DNA from: an uncultured Lachnospiraceae bacterium
Lineage (GTDB): Bacteria > Bacillota > Clostridia > Lachnospirales > Lachnospiraceae
NCBI GenBank assembly: GCA_947565255.1
Contig: CANOFI010000010.1
Span: 1-23,273, forward strand
Direction of reading: 5' to 3'
Length of the DNA: 23,273 nt
Below, one piece after another: positions 23,060 to 23,273 of this stretch (position 1 is the first letter of the stretch; each line of letters begins with the position of its first letter). The position numbers were made by a program, and so were the translations under genes. The notes beneath the pieces are model-generated. The model searched no databases. It was not told the origin of the DNA and was given only the letters and a program-made list of their open reading frames with translations.

Positions 23060-23094
23060 AAAACTCCCGGGAGTCTGTTGTTTCCGGGGGTTTT
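23060..23094 (+). terminator. Intrinsic terminator after rpsI
   Basis: AAAACTCCCGG (23060-23070) pairs with CCGGGGGTTTT (23084-23094) over 11 bp with one G-U pair and a 13-base loop, ending in a T-rich run that continues as CTTTGTTTT. It closes the ribosomal-protein operon. Confidence 0.88.
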
Positions 23095-23273
23095 CTTTGT
23101 TTTCTGAGGGTTCAGTAATTATTACAAAATATCATAAATTTTACCATATAGCACTATTACAATACAAGTACAGCACCATTTCCATATAGTTTCTGTGTTG
23201 TGTTTTGCGTAATACTTTGCTACAAGGCTGGAGTAATTCGCCATTAACGGTCAAGGGAAAAGAAGACGCTAAA
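23095..23273. other. Non-coding AT-rich tail, nothing recognised
   Basis: No gene, RNA or clear promoter was recognised. The octamer CCATATAG occurs twice (23144-23151 and 23182-23189), too short to interpret. Confidence 0.4.

Noticed and set aside
23144..23189. CCATATAG octamer repeated 38 bp apart, with similar GCACNATT blocks near it, possibly a short repeat array
   Set aside because: Only two short copies in AT-rich DNA; chance is a sufficient explanation and there is no CRISPR-like regularity.

Overview
The window looks like chromosomal DNA of a Gram-positive Clostridia bacterium, most likely a Lachnospiraceae-type gut or rumen anaerobe. The evidence is the gene order of the ribosomal-protein/ECF cluster, the strong AGGAGG-type ribosome binding sites, the sigma-A promoters with 17-bp spacers, the fermentative bifunctional AdhE, and the plant-polysaccharide enzymes, one of which carries a dockerin. 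I cannot name a species.

The two ends belong to one conserved housekeeping block. The left end has rpoA (5' truncated) and rplQ, closed by a terminator. The right end has ecfA1-ecfA2-ecfT-truA and then rplM-rpsI, closed by another terminator. In Bacillus subtilis and many other Firmicutes these genes run directly from rplQ into ecfA1. Here about 17 kb of accessory genes sits between the rplQ terminator and the ecfA1 promoter.

The accessory block, left to right, holds: (a) a membrane-anchored GH5 cellulase with a C-terminal CBM2-like module (+); (b) adhE (+), whose promoter abuts the terminator hairpin of the cellulase gene; (c) two overlapping AraC-family regulator genes (-), convergent to adhE and divergent from (d) a secreted PL1 pectate lyase with two InlB/Flg_new-type repeats and a type I dockerin (+); (e) an exactly 100-bp nested palindrome with 16-bp perfect ends; (f) a 999-residue MacB-like ABC ATPase-permease with a very large extracytoplasmic region (-); (g) a membrane metallophosphoesterase and a HAD phosphatase in one operon (+); (h) a methyl-accepting chemotaxis-type signalling protein followed by a DegV-family protein in one operon (-).

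Taken together, the block suggests plant cell-wall use (cellulose by the cell-bound GH5, pectin by the dockerin enzyme), local sugar-responsive control by the AraC pair, and ethanol fermentation by AdhE. No phage, insertion-sequence transposase, CRISPR array, tRNA or rRNA gene was seen. The strongest points for follow-up are the 100-bp palindrome, regulatory signals that overlap genes or each other around adhE, the structured rplM and araC leaders, the enlarged L17 protein, and the dockerin with no cohesin gene in view. I did not find a clearly new multi-gene defence or mobile system.
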